NCBI GenBank assembly: GCA_018385415.1
Contig: JAHAZA010000104.1
Coordinates: 1 to 10,172, forward strand
Length of the DNA: 10,172 nt
Direction: 5' to 3'
Source: Treponema sp.
Lineage (GTDB): Bacteria; Spirochaetota; Spirochaetia; Treponematales; Treponemataceae
Part shown: piece by piece, positions 1-6,509 of the stretch
Layout of the letters: each line of letters starts with the position of its first letter
Position numbering within the stretch: the stretch's first letter is position 1
The notes under the pieces: generated by a model
Told to the model about the DNA's origin: nothing
What the model saw: the letters and a program-made list of their open reading frames with translations, nothing else
Database searches by the model: none
Made by a program: the position numbers and the translations under genes

Positions 1-33
1 GCTATATAATAGAGTATAAAATAAGTAAAAATG

Positions 34-62
34 TTGCCAAATAATTAAAATCGAATTATAAT
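34..62 (+). promoter_or_regulatory. Likely sigma-70 promoter of the cheW-led operon
   Basis: A -35-like TTGCCA at 34-39 is followed after exactly 17 bases by a perfect -10 hexamer TATAAT at 57-62. This puts the transcription start near 69-70 and gives a leader of about 60 bases before cheW. It is the best promoter-like match I see upstream of any + strand gene here, and the tight packing downstream suggests it may serve the whole run to malQ. A+T-rich DNA yields chance -10 matches, but the spacing and the 5-of-6 match in the -35 favour a real promoter. Another TATAAT at 5-10 would need a -35 outside the window. Confidence 0.6.
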
Positions 63-120
63 TCATTTAATAGAATATTTTGCAATTTATAAATACATTC
101 AACGTTCTTGTAGTGTAATT

Positions 121-126
121 GGAGGA
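121..126 (+). promoter_or_regulatory. Strong ribosome binding site of cheW
   Basis: GGAGGA lies three bases before the ATG at 130 and is close to a full match to the anti-Shine-Dalgarno sequence. It fixes the cheW start and suggests higher translation than for the next two genes, whose upstream sequences show only AGG or no recognisable site. Confidence 0.75.
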
Positions 127-129
127 ATT

Positions 130-609
130 ATGGCAGCTATTGATTCACAATATCAGTTGGTAACATTTCAGCTGGGAGAAGAACTTTACGGTGTTGACAT
201 CATGGATGTTAAAGAAATCGTAAAAATCCAGGCTGTTCGTCCAATTCCTAATGCTCCATATTATGTAGAAGGAATTTTTAATCTTCGTCGTGAAATTATT
301 CCTGTAATCAGTTTACATAAACGCTTTAGACTTCAGAAGGCCGTTCTTGATGATGATAATGAATTCGAAGGTGGATTCATCATTCTTAACATTGATGGTA
401 ATAAAATTGGTGTAATTATCGACCGTATTGCCAGAGTAGTTTCTGTTAATACAAGCGATGTGAAAGCTCCTCCTCAGATGCTTAGCGGAATTGGTACTGA
501 ATATATTCAGGGTGTAATCAGACAGGAATCTGGACAGTACCTCATTATGCTTGATATAAGAAAATTGTTTAATGCAAAAGAATTGCAGAATATCATTGAT
601 ATGAAATAA
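130..609 (+). CDS. cheW: Chemotaxis coupling protein CheW
   Basis: CheW is the cytoplasmic adaptor that links chemoreceptors to the histidine kinase CheA in receptor arrays. The 159 residues are a single CheW domain of usual length. The opening YQLVTFQLGEELYGVDIMDVKEI (split: YQLVTFQLGEELYG at 8-21, then VDIMDVKEI at 22-30) is the first beta-strand unit. It is followed by RPIPNAPYYVEGIFNLR at 37-53, the conserved turn with the arginine used for receptor and CheA contact, then IIPVISLHKRF and IGVIIDRIARVVSV. The residue after the conserved NLR is arginine (R54) where many CheW proteins have glycine. There is no receiver domain, so this is not CheV, and no histidine kinase domain. It is the first gene of a same-strand run with a strong GGAGGA site. 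No other chemotaxis gene is in the window. A second, specialised CheW for a particular receptor set is possible. Confidence 0.95.
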   Translation: MAAIDSQYQLVTFQLGEELYGVDIMDVKEIVKIQAVRPIPNAPYYVEGIFNLRREIIPVISLHKRFRLQKAVLDDDNEFEGGFIILNIDGNKIGVIIDRIARVVSVNTSDVKAPPQMLSGIGTEYIQGVIRQESGQYLIMLDIRKLFNAKELQNIIDMK

Positions 610-645
610 TTCATATTTATAATTTAATTTTCTTATAGGTAAAAA

Positions 646-1767
646 ATGATTCAAACATTTAGTTCAACAATTCGCAGAAGGGAAATGGATGCAGTATTAA
701 CCTGTATGGTTGACGAAAAAATCGGTCCTGGGGAAATAAATTCACGTTTAATCACAACAGTAAAAGAATTTTTTGGTGTTGCAGGAGCTTTTGCATTAAG
801 AAGCCCTGATATAGCTGTTACTTATGCATTAAAAGCTTGTGGAATTGAACCTGGTGCTAAGGTTATGATTTCTGCACTTGCACCTGGCTGGCAGCTTTTT
901 GCAGTTAAAGAAGCAGGTTATGAACCATTAATTCTTGATGTGGATCCTGCTACAGCATGTATGACAGCTTCCATTATTGAAGAAGGAATAAAGAATGGAG
1001 GTCGTGTTGTTATTCTACATGAACCTCTTGGAATCCTTCCTGATTTTGAACCAATTCTTGCTCTGGGGATTCCTGTAATTGAAGATGTATCACAAAGTGC
1101 TGGTGCTATGATTATTACTTCTCAAGAAGAAGGTGGTCAGAATAAAAAAGAAGAGAGTGACGGTGAAGAAGTAAAGGGAAAGAAAGCTGGTACTTTTGGT
1201 ATTTTCTCAATTTGTGCTCTTGAAGAACATGATGTAATTACAGCAGGTGGTGGTGCAATTGTTATGAGTCCAGGAAGAAGGGAATGGCCTGTATTAAAAC
1301 AGCTGTCTGATGATTTGACAGGTATTCAAATGCTTCCTGATATTAATGCTGCTTTAGCATTAGTACAGTTCAAGGAATTTAAACGAAACGAAACTCTCCG
1401 TAAAGAAATTTTTGCATTATATAATCGTTCGATTATGGCTGGTAAAAACAAGACTTTTGTTCGTGATCTTGAATACGGCTCTACAGCATATTCGTTTCCA
1501 ATTATATTGAACAGTGGATTTAAAGAAGTAAAACAATATGTCTCAAAGAAAGATGTAGAAATCCGCAGCGCTTTTGCTGATTCAATTATTGGTGTTCTTG
1601 AAAAAATGAAAGAAAATCTTCTTGAAGAAGAAAAACTTCCTTATGATTATTCAAATTGTAAAAGTGCCAAGTCTTTATATTTAAGAACAGCATTATTTCC
1701 TTTATATCCAAGACTTACAAAATCTCAGATTGATAAAATATCTAAGATTGTGGGAACTCTTCCATAA
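646..1767 (+). CDS. DegT/DnrJ/EryC1/StrS-fold protein lacking the PLP lysine
   Basis: Family members are normally PLP-dependent sugar aminotransferases or PMP-dependent dehydratases of nucleotide-sugar pathways. The 373 residues follow the family throughout: an N-terminal TIRRREMDAVLTCM with IGPGE (8-30), a small-domain start with ALKACGIEPGAKVMI (61-75), GYEPLILDVDPAT (91-103), IEDVSQSAGA with the cofactor-ring aspartate D147, GTFGIFS (182-188), SFPIIL (283-288) and a C-terminal FPLYPRLTKSQID (351-363). Where the family has a lysine before the glycine motif, this protein reads ALEEHDVITAGGGA (191-204), and there is no lysine between residues 181 and 217. A charged, low-complexity insertion (about 157-180) lies just before. 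The M1 start is favoured over M14 because residues 4-13 match the usual family opening; only AGG at 637-639 serves as a ribosome site. It could be a non-catalytic or regulatory homologue, or use His195 as in ColD-type dehydratases. No sugar-pathway gene is nearby. Fold confident, function unknown. Confidence 0.8.
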   Translation: MIQTFSSTIRRREMDAVLTCMVDEKIGPGEINSRLITTVKEFFGVAGAFALRSPDIAVTYALKACGIEPGAKVMISALAPGWQLFAVKEAGYEPLILDVDPATACMTASIIEEGIKNGGRVVILHEPLGILPDFEPILALGIPVIEDVSQSAGAMIITSQEEGGQNKKEESDGEEVKGKKAGTFGIFSICALEEHDVITAGGGAIVMSPGRREWPVLKQLSDDLTGIQMLPDINAALALVQFKEFKRNETLRKEIFALYNRSIMAGKNKTFVRDLEYGSTAYSFPIILNSGFKEVKQYVSKKDVEIRSAFADSIIGVLEKMKENLLEEEKLPYDYSNCKSAKSLYLRTALFPLYPRLTKSQIDKISKIVGTLP

Positions 1768-1776
1768 ATTATAAAA

Positions 1777-2619
1777 ATGGATAACTGTCTCATTGTATAT
1801 AACACATATAAAGAAGAATCTCAGGAACTGGCAAAAAGTATACAGGTTTACTTGAAGGGAAAGAATATATTTTCTTCCTTGCTGGAGTTTAACGGCTTTT
1901 CAAGTTTTTATCCGTTTACTAGTTATGATTTTGTGATTACTTTGGGGGGAGACGGAACTGTATTGTTTGCCTGCAGAGGATGTGCTTCACTAGGTATTCC
2001 TGTTTTTCCGGTAAATCTTGGGGAGTTTGGTTTTATTGCAGGAATTCAAAAAAATGAATGGAAAGAATCTTTAGACAGATATCTTGAAGGTAAACTTGCA
2101 ATTGAAAAAAGAAGTTTACTTTCATATAGTGTAATTCGTGACGGAGCTGAAATTATTTCTGGATGTGGATTAAATGATATTGTTGTATGTTCTAAAAGTC
2201 CTGCCCGTGCAATAAGTTTTGATCTTGCCTGTAATGAGATTTCATTAGGACAGTGTAAAGCAGATGGAATTATCGCAGCATCATCTACTGGTTCTACAGC
2301 ATATTCTGTTTCTGCAGGTGGACCAATTGTTGACCCTGAACTTGATGCAATTGTATTAACTCCAATCAATCCGTTTTCTCTTTCAATGAGGCCATTGATT
2401 ATAAATGCCAACTCTGAGTTGTCAGTCAGAATTATTCCTTCTCGCGAAAAATGTGTTAATTTGACTGTTGATGGTCAAATGCCATATGAACTTGTAGCAA
2501 ATGATATTATAAAAATTACACGACTTGAGAAGCCTGCATTACTTGTTGGAACATCAAAAGAAAATTTTTATAATGCCTTAAGATTTAAGTTAAACTGGTC
2601 TGGAGGACCTCATGCTTGA
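1777..2619 (+). CDS. nadK: NAD kinase (ATP-NAD kinase)
   Basis: The enzyme phosphorylates NAD to NADP in the cytoplasm and is the only source of NADP in most bacteria. The 280 residues have the normal length and all hallmark motifs in order: GGDGT at 57-61 (phosphate donor and catalytic aspartate), NLGEFGFIA at 80-88, LNDIVV at 132-137, the DGIIAASSTGSTAYS segment at 163-177 followed by GGP, PINPFSLSMRPLII at 196-209, and VDGQ at 231-234. The start lies nine bases after the previous stop. I see no Shine-Dalgarno sequence before it, so translation probably depends on ribosomes arriving from the upstream gene. Its end overlaps recN by eight bases. A nadK-recN pair also occurs in other bacteria, including E. 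coli, so the linkage is old. No odd residues noticed. Confidence 0.96.
   Translation: MDNCLIVYNTYKEESQELAKSIQVYLKGKNIFSSLLEFNGFSSFYPFTSYDFVITLGGDGTVLFACRGCASLGIPVFPVNLGEFGFIAGIQKNEWKESLDRYLEGKLAIEKRSLLSYSVIRDGAEIISGCGLNDIVVCSKSPARAISFDLACNEISLGQCKADGIIAASSTGSTAYSVSAGGPIVDPELDAIVLTPINPFSLSMRPLIINANSELSVRIIPSREKCVNLTVDGQMPYELVANDIIKITRLEKPALLVGTSKENFYNALRFKLNWSGGPHA
2602..2606 (+). promoter_or_regulatory. Ribosome binding site of recN inside the nadK end
   Basis: GGAGG lies five bases before the recN ATG at 2612, within the last codons of nadK, which encode the terminal SGGPHA. It supports 2612 as the recN start and the eight-base overlap between the genes. Confidence 0.7.
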
Positions 2620-4354
2620 AGATCTTTCAATTAAAAATTTTGCTTTAATCGATAGTGTTAATATAGAATTTAATAAAGGGTTTACAGTTCTCTCTGGTGA
2701 AACCGGTGCCGGTAAATCCATTTTAATTGGTGCACTTTCATTTTTGTTGGGAGGAAAGGCCAGTGTAGATCAGATTCGTTCTGGTTGCCAGGAGGCAAGT
2801 GTTACAGGAACATTCCTTTTACCTCCACACAATCAGCTTGATGATATTCCTTTAAGTGATGAGGATGCTGAACCTAGAACTGCAAGACAATGGCTTTCTG
2901 TACATGGTATTGATCAAGAAGATGAAAGAGTTATTATCAGACGTTATGTTCGTGATAATGGAAAAACTGCTGCGTGGATTTCTGGAACTCCAGTAACTCG
3001 TGCTGATCTTCAGAGTTTTTGTTTTTTTCTCGTTGATATTCATGGACAGCATGAACATCAGTCTTTGATGAAGGTTACGGAGCACAGAAAGTTTCTGGAT
3101 AGTTATGCTGGAATTACAGCAAAGGTTGCTGAATTTACAGATTTGTATTCAAAGTTAGTTGAAAAACGAAAAACACTTGCAGCAATGAATACTTCTGATA
3201 AAGAAAAAAATCAGAAGATAGAAATGCTTTCATTTGCAGTTAAAGAAATTGAAGATGCAAAATTAAAAAACGATGAAGATGTTGAGCTTGAAGCTGAACA
3301 GGCAAAATTAAGTTCATTTGAAAAGTTATATACAGAGATAGAAAATATTTCTGGTTTATTAAGTGGAAATGACGGCTCAGGAATTGTTGAGCTTTGTAAA
3401 AAATTGCGTGGATCATCTGAAAAAGCTTGTAATTTGGATAGTTCCCTTAAAGAAATTGATTCAAGAATTGAAAATGTTTTTTATGAAATGTCAGATCTTT
3501 CTGAGGAAGTTAAGTCATATTCCAGAACCTTGGTTTTCGATCCAGAGCGACTGGCGTTTGTTCAAGATCGCTTAAGTTTGATTTATAACCTGAAGAAAAA
3601 ATATGCTTCTAATATTAATGCACCTTTAAAAGAAGTTTTTGCGTATTTTGAAAAGGCACAAAATGAACTTGAAGCATTGGCAAACTCATCAGCAAATATC
3701 GAAAAGCTTTCTAAAGAAGTTTCAGAGCTTGAAAAAGTTGTATACAAAGCAGCCAAAGAGCTTTCATTAAAACGAATGGAAGCTAGTACAAAGATGGCTT
3801 CCAATGTTGAAGCTATTTTATCTACACTTGGTATGAAGGGAACAAAATTTGCAGTAAGCATTCAGGAAAAACCAGGAACAGAAGTTGTTCAGAAATGCGG
3901 TCCTTATGGTCTGGATAATATTGAGTTCCTTATCAGTGCAAATCCTGGGTCTCCTTTACTTCCACTTGCAAAAATTGCTTCTGGTGGTGAATTAAGTCGT
4001 GTAATGCTTGCACTCAAAACAGTCTTTGCTTCTTCTGATGGTGTTCCAACAATGATCTTTGATGAAATTGATACTGGTATTGGTGGTGAAGTTGCGGTAA
4101 GTGTTGGAAGTCATATTAAAAAACTTGCAAAATCACGTCAGATTTTTTGCATTACACATCTAGCGAGTATAGCAGTTTATGCCGATAATCAGATAAAGAT
4201 TCAGAAAGGTGTAAATAACGATATGACAAGCACTTCTGTTACTCCTATTGAAGGGGATGCAAGAGTTGCTGAAATTGCCCGTATGCTTTCTGGAGATGCC
4301 ACAAGCAGTGAGTCACTTGAGCATGCTCGATCGATGCTTGAAAAATTCGCCTGA
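2612..4354 (+). CDS. recN: DNA repair protein RecN (SMC-like ATPase)
   Basis: RecN is an SMC-family ATPase recruited early to double-strand breaks and needed for recombinational repair. The 580 residues have the expected split ABC layout. The N-terminal half opens with LEDLSIKNFALID and carries Walker A GETGAGKS (29-36), RRYVRDNGKTAAWISG (110-125) and the family signature DIHGQHEHQSL (142-152). The middle (about 160-400) is rich in charged heptad-like coiled-coil sequence, short as in RecN rather than long as in SMC. The C-terminal half has the ABC signature ASGGELSRVMLALK (456-469), Walker B TMIFDEIDTGIGG (480-492) and the switch histidine in ITHLASIA (514-521), where many RecN proteins have a proline-glutamine after HL. 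A GGAGG site inside nadK drives the start, and the overlap suggests coupled expression. No SOS box was recognised upstream. Confidence 0.97.
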   Translation: MLEDLSIKNFALIDSVNIEFNKGFTVLSGETGAGKSILIGALSFLLGGKASVDQIRSGCQEASVTGTFLLPPHNQLDDIPLSDEDAEPRTARQWLSVHGIDQEDERVIIRRYVRDNGKTAAWISGTPVTRADLQSFCFFLVDIHGQHEHQSLMKVTEHRKFLDSYAGITAKVAEFTDLYSKLVEKRKTLAAMNTSDKEKNQKIEMLSFAVKEIEDAKLKNDEDVELEAEQAKLSSFEKLYTEIENISGLLSGNDGSGIVELCKKLRGSSEKACNLDSSLKEIDSRIENVFYEMSDLSEEVKSYSRTLVFDPERLAFVQDRLSLIYNLKKKYASNINAPLKEVFAYFEKAQNELEALANSSANIEKLSKEVSELEKVVYKAAKELSLKRMEASTKMASNVEAILSTLGMKGTKFAVSIQEKPGTEVVQKCGPYGLDNIEFLISANPGSPLLPLAKIASGGELSRVMLALKTVFASSDGVPTMIFDEIDTGIGGEVAVSVGSHIKKLAKSRQIFCITHLASIAVYADNQIKIQKGVNNDMTSTSVTPIEGDARVAEIARMLSGDATSSESLEHARSMLEKFA

Positions 4355-4360
4355 TATCTG

Positions 4361-4375
4361 ATTATATGATATAAT
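4361..4375. other. A/T-only perfect palindrome between recN and the next gene
   Basis: ATTATATGATATAAT is a perfect inverted repeat with seven-base arms around a central G, lying between the recN stop (4352-4354) and the GAGGA ribosome site of the next gene (4384-4388). Its right half is also a -10-like TATAAT (4370-4375), but no good -35 sits 16-18 bases upstream. It could be an operator-like site, a weak mRNA hairpin, or chance in A+T-rich DNA. Confidence 0.25.
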
Positions 4376-4393
4376 TAATTTAAGAGGAACTTT

Positions 4394-5197
4394 ATGGCAA
4401 AAATCACAGATGATGCTAGACAACAGTTTAATCAAGAGGCCGAAGGCTATAAGAGGCGAATCAATGAATGTCTTGAAAAAGAAAAAAACATTTTAACTGT
4501 AATTAAGGGTAACGCAGCCGGCGCTGCTTATCAGAAAATTATGCTTGCAGAAGAAATGATATATGTTGCTACATTGTATATTGCCATCAATGGAAGTTCT
4601 CTAAAAATTCTTAATGTAAAAAATAATGACTCTTTAAATGACGCCCGTAAAGTTCTTTATAAAGCAATCATTTACCTTGAAGAAATTGTAACTAATTCTA
4701 TTAATATTGCTTACTCTGAACTTGCTGATAATATGGCTTCAATTGCAAATACACCTATTCAGAAACGTTATGAGCTTGTAAAAAAGCTAGGGCTTGCAAT
4801 TCAGATGGTTATTGATGGATTTGGTGATAACAGTAAATGGAAATGGTCTTTTGTTGAACTGAACGGAAGATTTGCTGTTGTTGCAAAAAATATGCTTGAT
4901 ATGAAAACTGCTGTTAAGGATTATTTTGATCCTAATTCTCAGGATTATGATACTACAGTTCTTTATGTCAGACTTGTAAAGAAATTGCTTGAAGATTCAG
5001 CAACTGCATATCGTGACCGTTATGAACTTTCTACGAGACGTATTGATGATATTAATGCCGGAATTAACTTCCTTCTTGCTTTAAGAAGAATTGAAGTTGC
5101 TCTTGGTAGTTCTGATGAAGCTGAAGAAATTAAGAAAAAAGCCATAACCTGGAAAAAACTTATGGAATCAGATCAGAAATCAGGAAAGAGTAACTAA
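4394..5197 (+). CDS. Conserved-looking helical protein of unknown function
   Basis: I do not recognise a named family for this 267-residue protein. As I recall, treponemes carry an uncharacterised gene at this place after recN, so it may be a spirochete-specific family. It has no signal peptide and no long hydrophobic stretch, so it is probably cytoplasmic. Residues 1-35 are strongly charged and probably helical. A moderately hydrophobic segment (50-66, MLAEEMIYVATLYIAIN) and mostly helical sequence follow. The centre contains a tryptophan-rich patch, SKWKWSFVELNGRF (147-160), which is the most motif-like part and may be its functional or binding site. The C-terminal third (187-236) is again helical and arginine-rich, and the tail is hydrophilic. 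A GAGGA site five bases before the ATG supports the start. It lies 39 bases after recN and 65 bases before the HD gene, within the same-strand run. Real gene, function not assignable. Confidence 0.85.
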   Translation: MAKITDDARQQFNQEAEGYKRRINECLEKEKNILTVIKGNAAGAAYQKIMLAEEMIYVATLYIAINGSSLKILNVKNNDSLNDARKVLYKAIIYLEEIVTNSINIAYSELADNMASIANTPIQKRYELVKKLGLAIQMVIDGFGDNSKWKWSFVELNGRFAVVAKNMLDMKTAVKDYFDPNSQDYDTTVLYVRLVKKLLEDSATAYRDRYELSTRRIDDINAGINFLLALRRIEVALGSSDEAEEIKKKAITWKKLMESDQKSGKSN

Positions 5198-5262
5198 TGC
5201 GTTCCTTTCTTTTCTAAATTCATTTTTTCTCTTATTATTATTGAATCTCAAAAGGAATTTTT

Positions 5263-6483
5263 ATGTTAAACAAAAATCTGGTTTTAAAAATATTTGAAGC
5301 TTTTTCTATTGAACGATGGAATGATCTTATTCGTCCTTTTGACCTGATTGAAATGGATAAAGCTGCAGAAAAAATGGTTCTTGCATATATTATAGGTAAA
5401 TATGAAGAAAATGCAGGCAGATATATTAACTGGACCTGGATGATTCATGCATCATTCTTTGATTTACTTGTTAAGATTGCGTTATGTGATATTAAAGCTC
5501 CTGTACAGGCTTTGATTAAGTCTGAATATCCATCTGAATATATGCGGCTCAATGAATGGGTGTTGAATCAATATAAGAGTCTCATTGATGATAAGGAATT
5601 GTTCAGAAATTTTACAATTTATGTTGGTCAGAAAGCTGGTTCAATTCCCGTTAGAGAAGAAGATAAGCTGACTTTTCATGTATATCGTGCCGCTCATAAA
5701 TATTCTACAATGCGTGAACTTGAAATGATTAAGCCTGTCAACGAATATGTTCGTCTTGCAAAGGTAGAACAGGAACTTAATCATGATATTCAAAAATATC
5801 TTGATTTAAGAGGATTGCAGTTACTTGCTACAAAACAACGTCCTTTTGAATTTCTTTTAAAAATTGAACAGCTTAGATTCCAGCGAAGATGGAATCAGAC
5901 TCCCCGTGTTCCAAATACAAGCGTTCTTGGACACAGTTATTTTGTTGCAATACTTACAATTTTATTAAGTCGTGAAAATTCAAATAAGCTTTGTGAAAAA
6001 AGAATTTACAATAATTTTTTCAGTGGTTTGTTTCATGATCTTCCTGAGGCAGTTACTCGTGATATAATAAGCCCTGTAAAGCAGGCGACAGATGAACTTC
6101 CACAGATTGTAAAACATATCGAAGATGAAATTGTAAATAAAGAACTTGTTCCACTTATGGAATCTTTTTATGCTGATGAATTGATGTATTTTACAAGCGA
6201 CGAATTTCAAAATCGTATTTATGTAGATGGAAAAATCCAGCATGTTAGTTTTGAAGAATTAAACGAAAAATATAATGATGATAAATTTAATCCTGTTGAT
6301 GGAAAACTTGTCAGATTATGCGATCATGCATCAGCTTTGCTTGAGGCAGATATTTCAATTAAACATGGAATTACATCTCAGCATCTAGAAGGTGGTCGTG
6401 ATAATACTTTAGTAATTTATAAAAAAGGGACTGTTATAAACGGAATTGATGCACATGCATTATTCACTAATCTCGTTTATTAA
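5263..6483 (+). CDS. HD-domain phosphohydrolase, YfbR-like, with N-terminal extension
   Basis: The C-terminal half resembles the HD 5'-deoxynucleotidase YfbR, a metal-dependent hydrolase of deoxynucleoside monophosphates. Positions known to matter in E. coli YfbR are matched with the same spacing: R209-W210 (YfbR R18-W19) are 15 and 14 residues before the metal histidine H224 (H33). The block HDLPEAVTRDIISPVK (258-273) lines up without gaps with YfbR 68-83 and keeps H258, D259, E262 and D267. The last metal aspartate is probably D354 in LVRLCDHASALLEADI. Compared with YfbR (about 199 residues), this 406-residue protein has about 195 extra N-terminal residues and about 25 extra between H258 and D354. 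The N-terminal part is helical, lacks a signal peptide or membrane segment, and I cannot assign it. AAGGA at 5252-5256 supports the start. malQ follows after 26 bases. The substrate could be a dNMP or another nucleotide; hydrolase chemistry is likely, the substrate is not shown. Confidence 0.85.
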   Translation: MLNKNLVLKIFEAFSIERWNDLIRPFDLIEMDKAAEKMVLAYIIGKYEENAGRYINWTWMIHASFFDLLVKIALCDIKAPVQALIKSEYPSEYMRLNEWVLNQYKSLIDDKELFRNFTIYVGQKAGSIPVREEDKLTFHVYRAAHKYSTMRELEMIKPVNEYVRLAKVEQELNHDIQKYLDLRGLQLLATKQRPFEFLLKIEQLRFQRRWNQTPRVPNTSVLGHSYFVAILTILLSRENSNKLCEKRIYNNFFSGLFHDLPEAVTRDIISPVKQATDELPQIVKHIEDEIVNKELVPLMESFYADELMYFTSDEFQNRIYVDGKIQHVSFEELNEKYNDDKFNPVDGKLVRLCDHASALLEADISIKHGITSQHLEGGRDNTLVIYKKGTVINGIDAHALFTNLVY

Positions 6484-6509
6484 TTTCTATATCTGGTGGT
6501 GAAAGTAAA

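Noticed and set aside
313..654. Open frame on the - strand antisense to cheW
   Set aside because: It lies almost entirely opposite cheW, gives a lysine/isoleucine/asparagine-rich translation with no recognisable motif, and has no independent support.
2046..2411. Open frame on the - strand antisense to nadK
   Set aside because: It mirrors the conserved NAD kinase core; the translation shows no family motif.
3363..3575. Short + strand frame inside recN
   Set aside because: It is out of frame within the recN coiled-coil region and has no homology signal.
4346..4375. Internal promoter before the unknown gene (TTCGCC, 18 bases, TATAAT)
   Set aside because: The -35 is poor, and the predicted start would fall at or just before the ribosome site, leaving almost no leader.
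5182..5232. Terminator between the unknown gene and the HD gene
   Set aside because: Only a five-base AGGAA/TTCCT stem with a long loop precedes an interrupted pyrimidine stretch; this is too weak to call.
5440..5520. Degenerate second HD domain in the N-terminal part of the HD protein (H62, CDIKAP)
   Set aside because: IALCDIKAPV faintly resembles an HD block, but the histidine spacing is wrong and the HD pair reads CD; not enough to claim a duplication.
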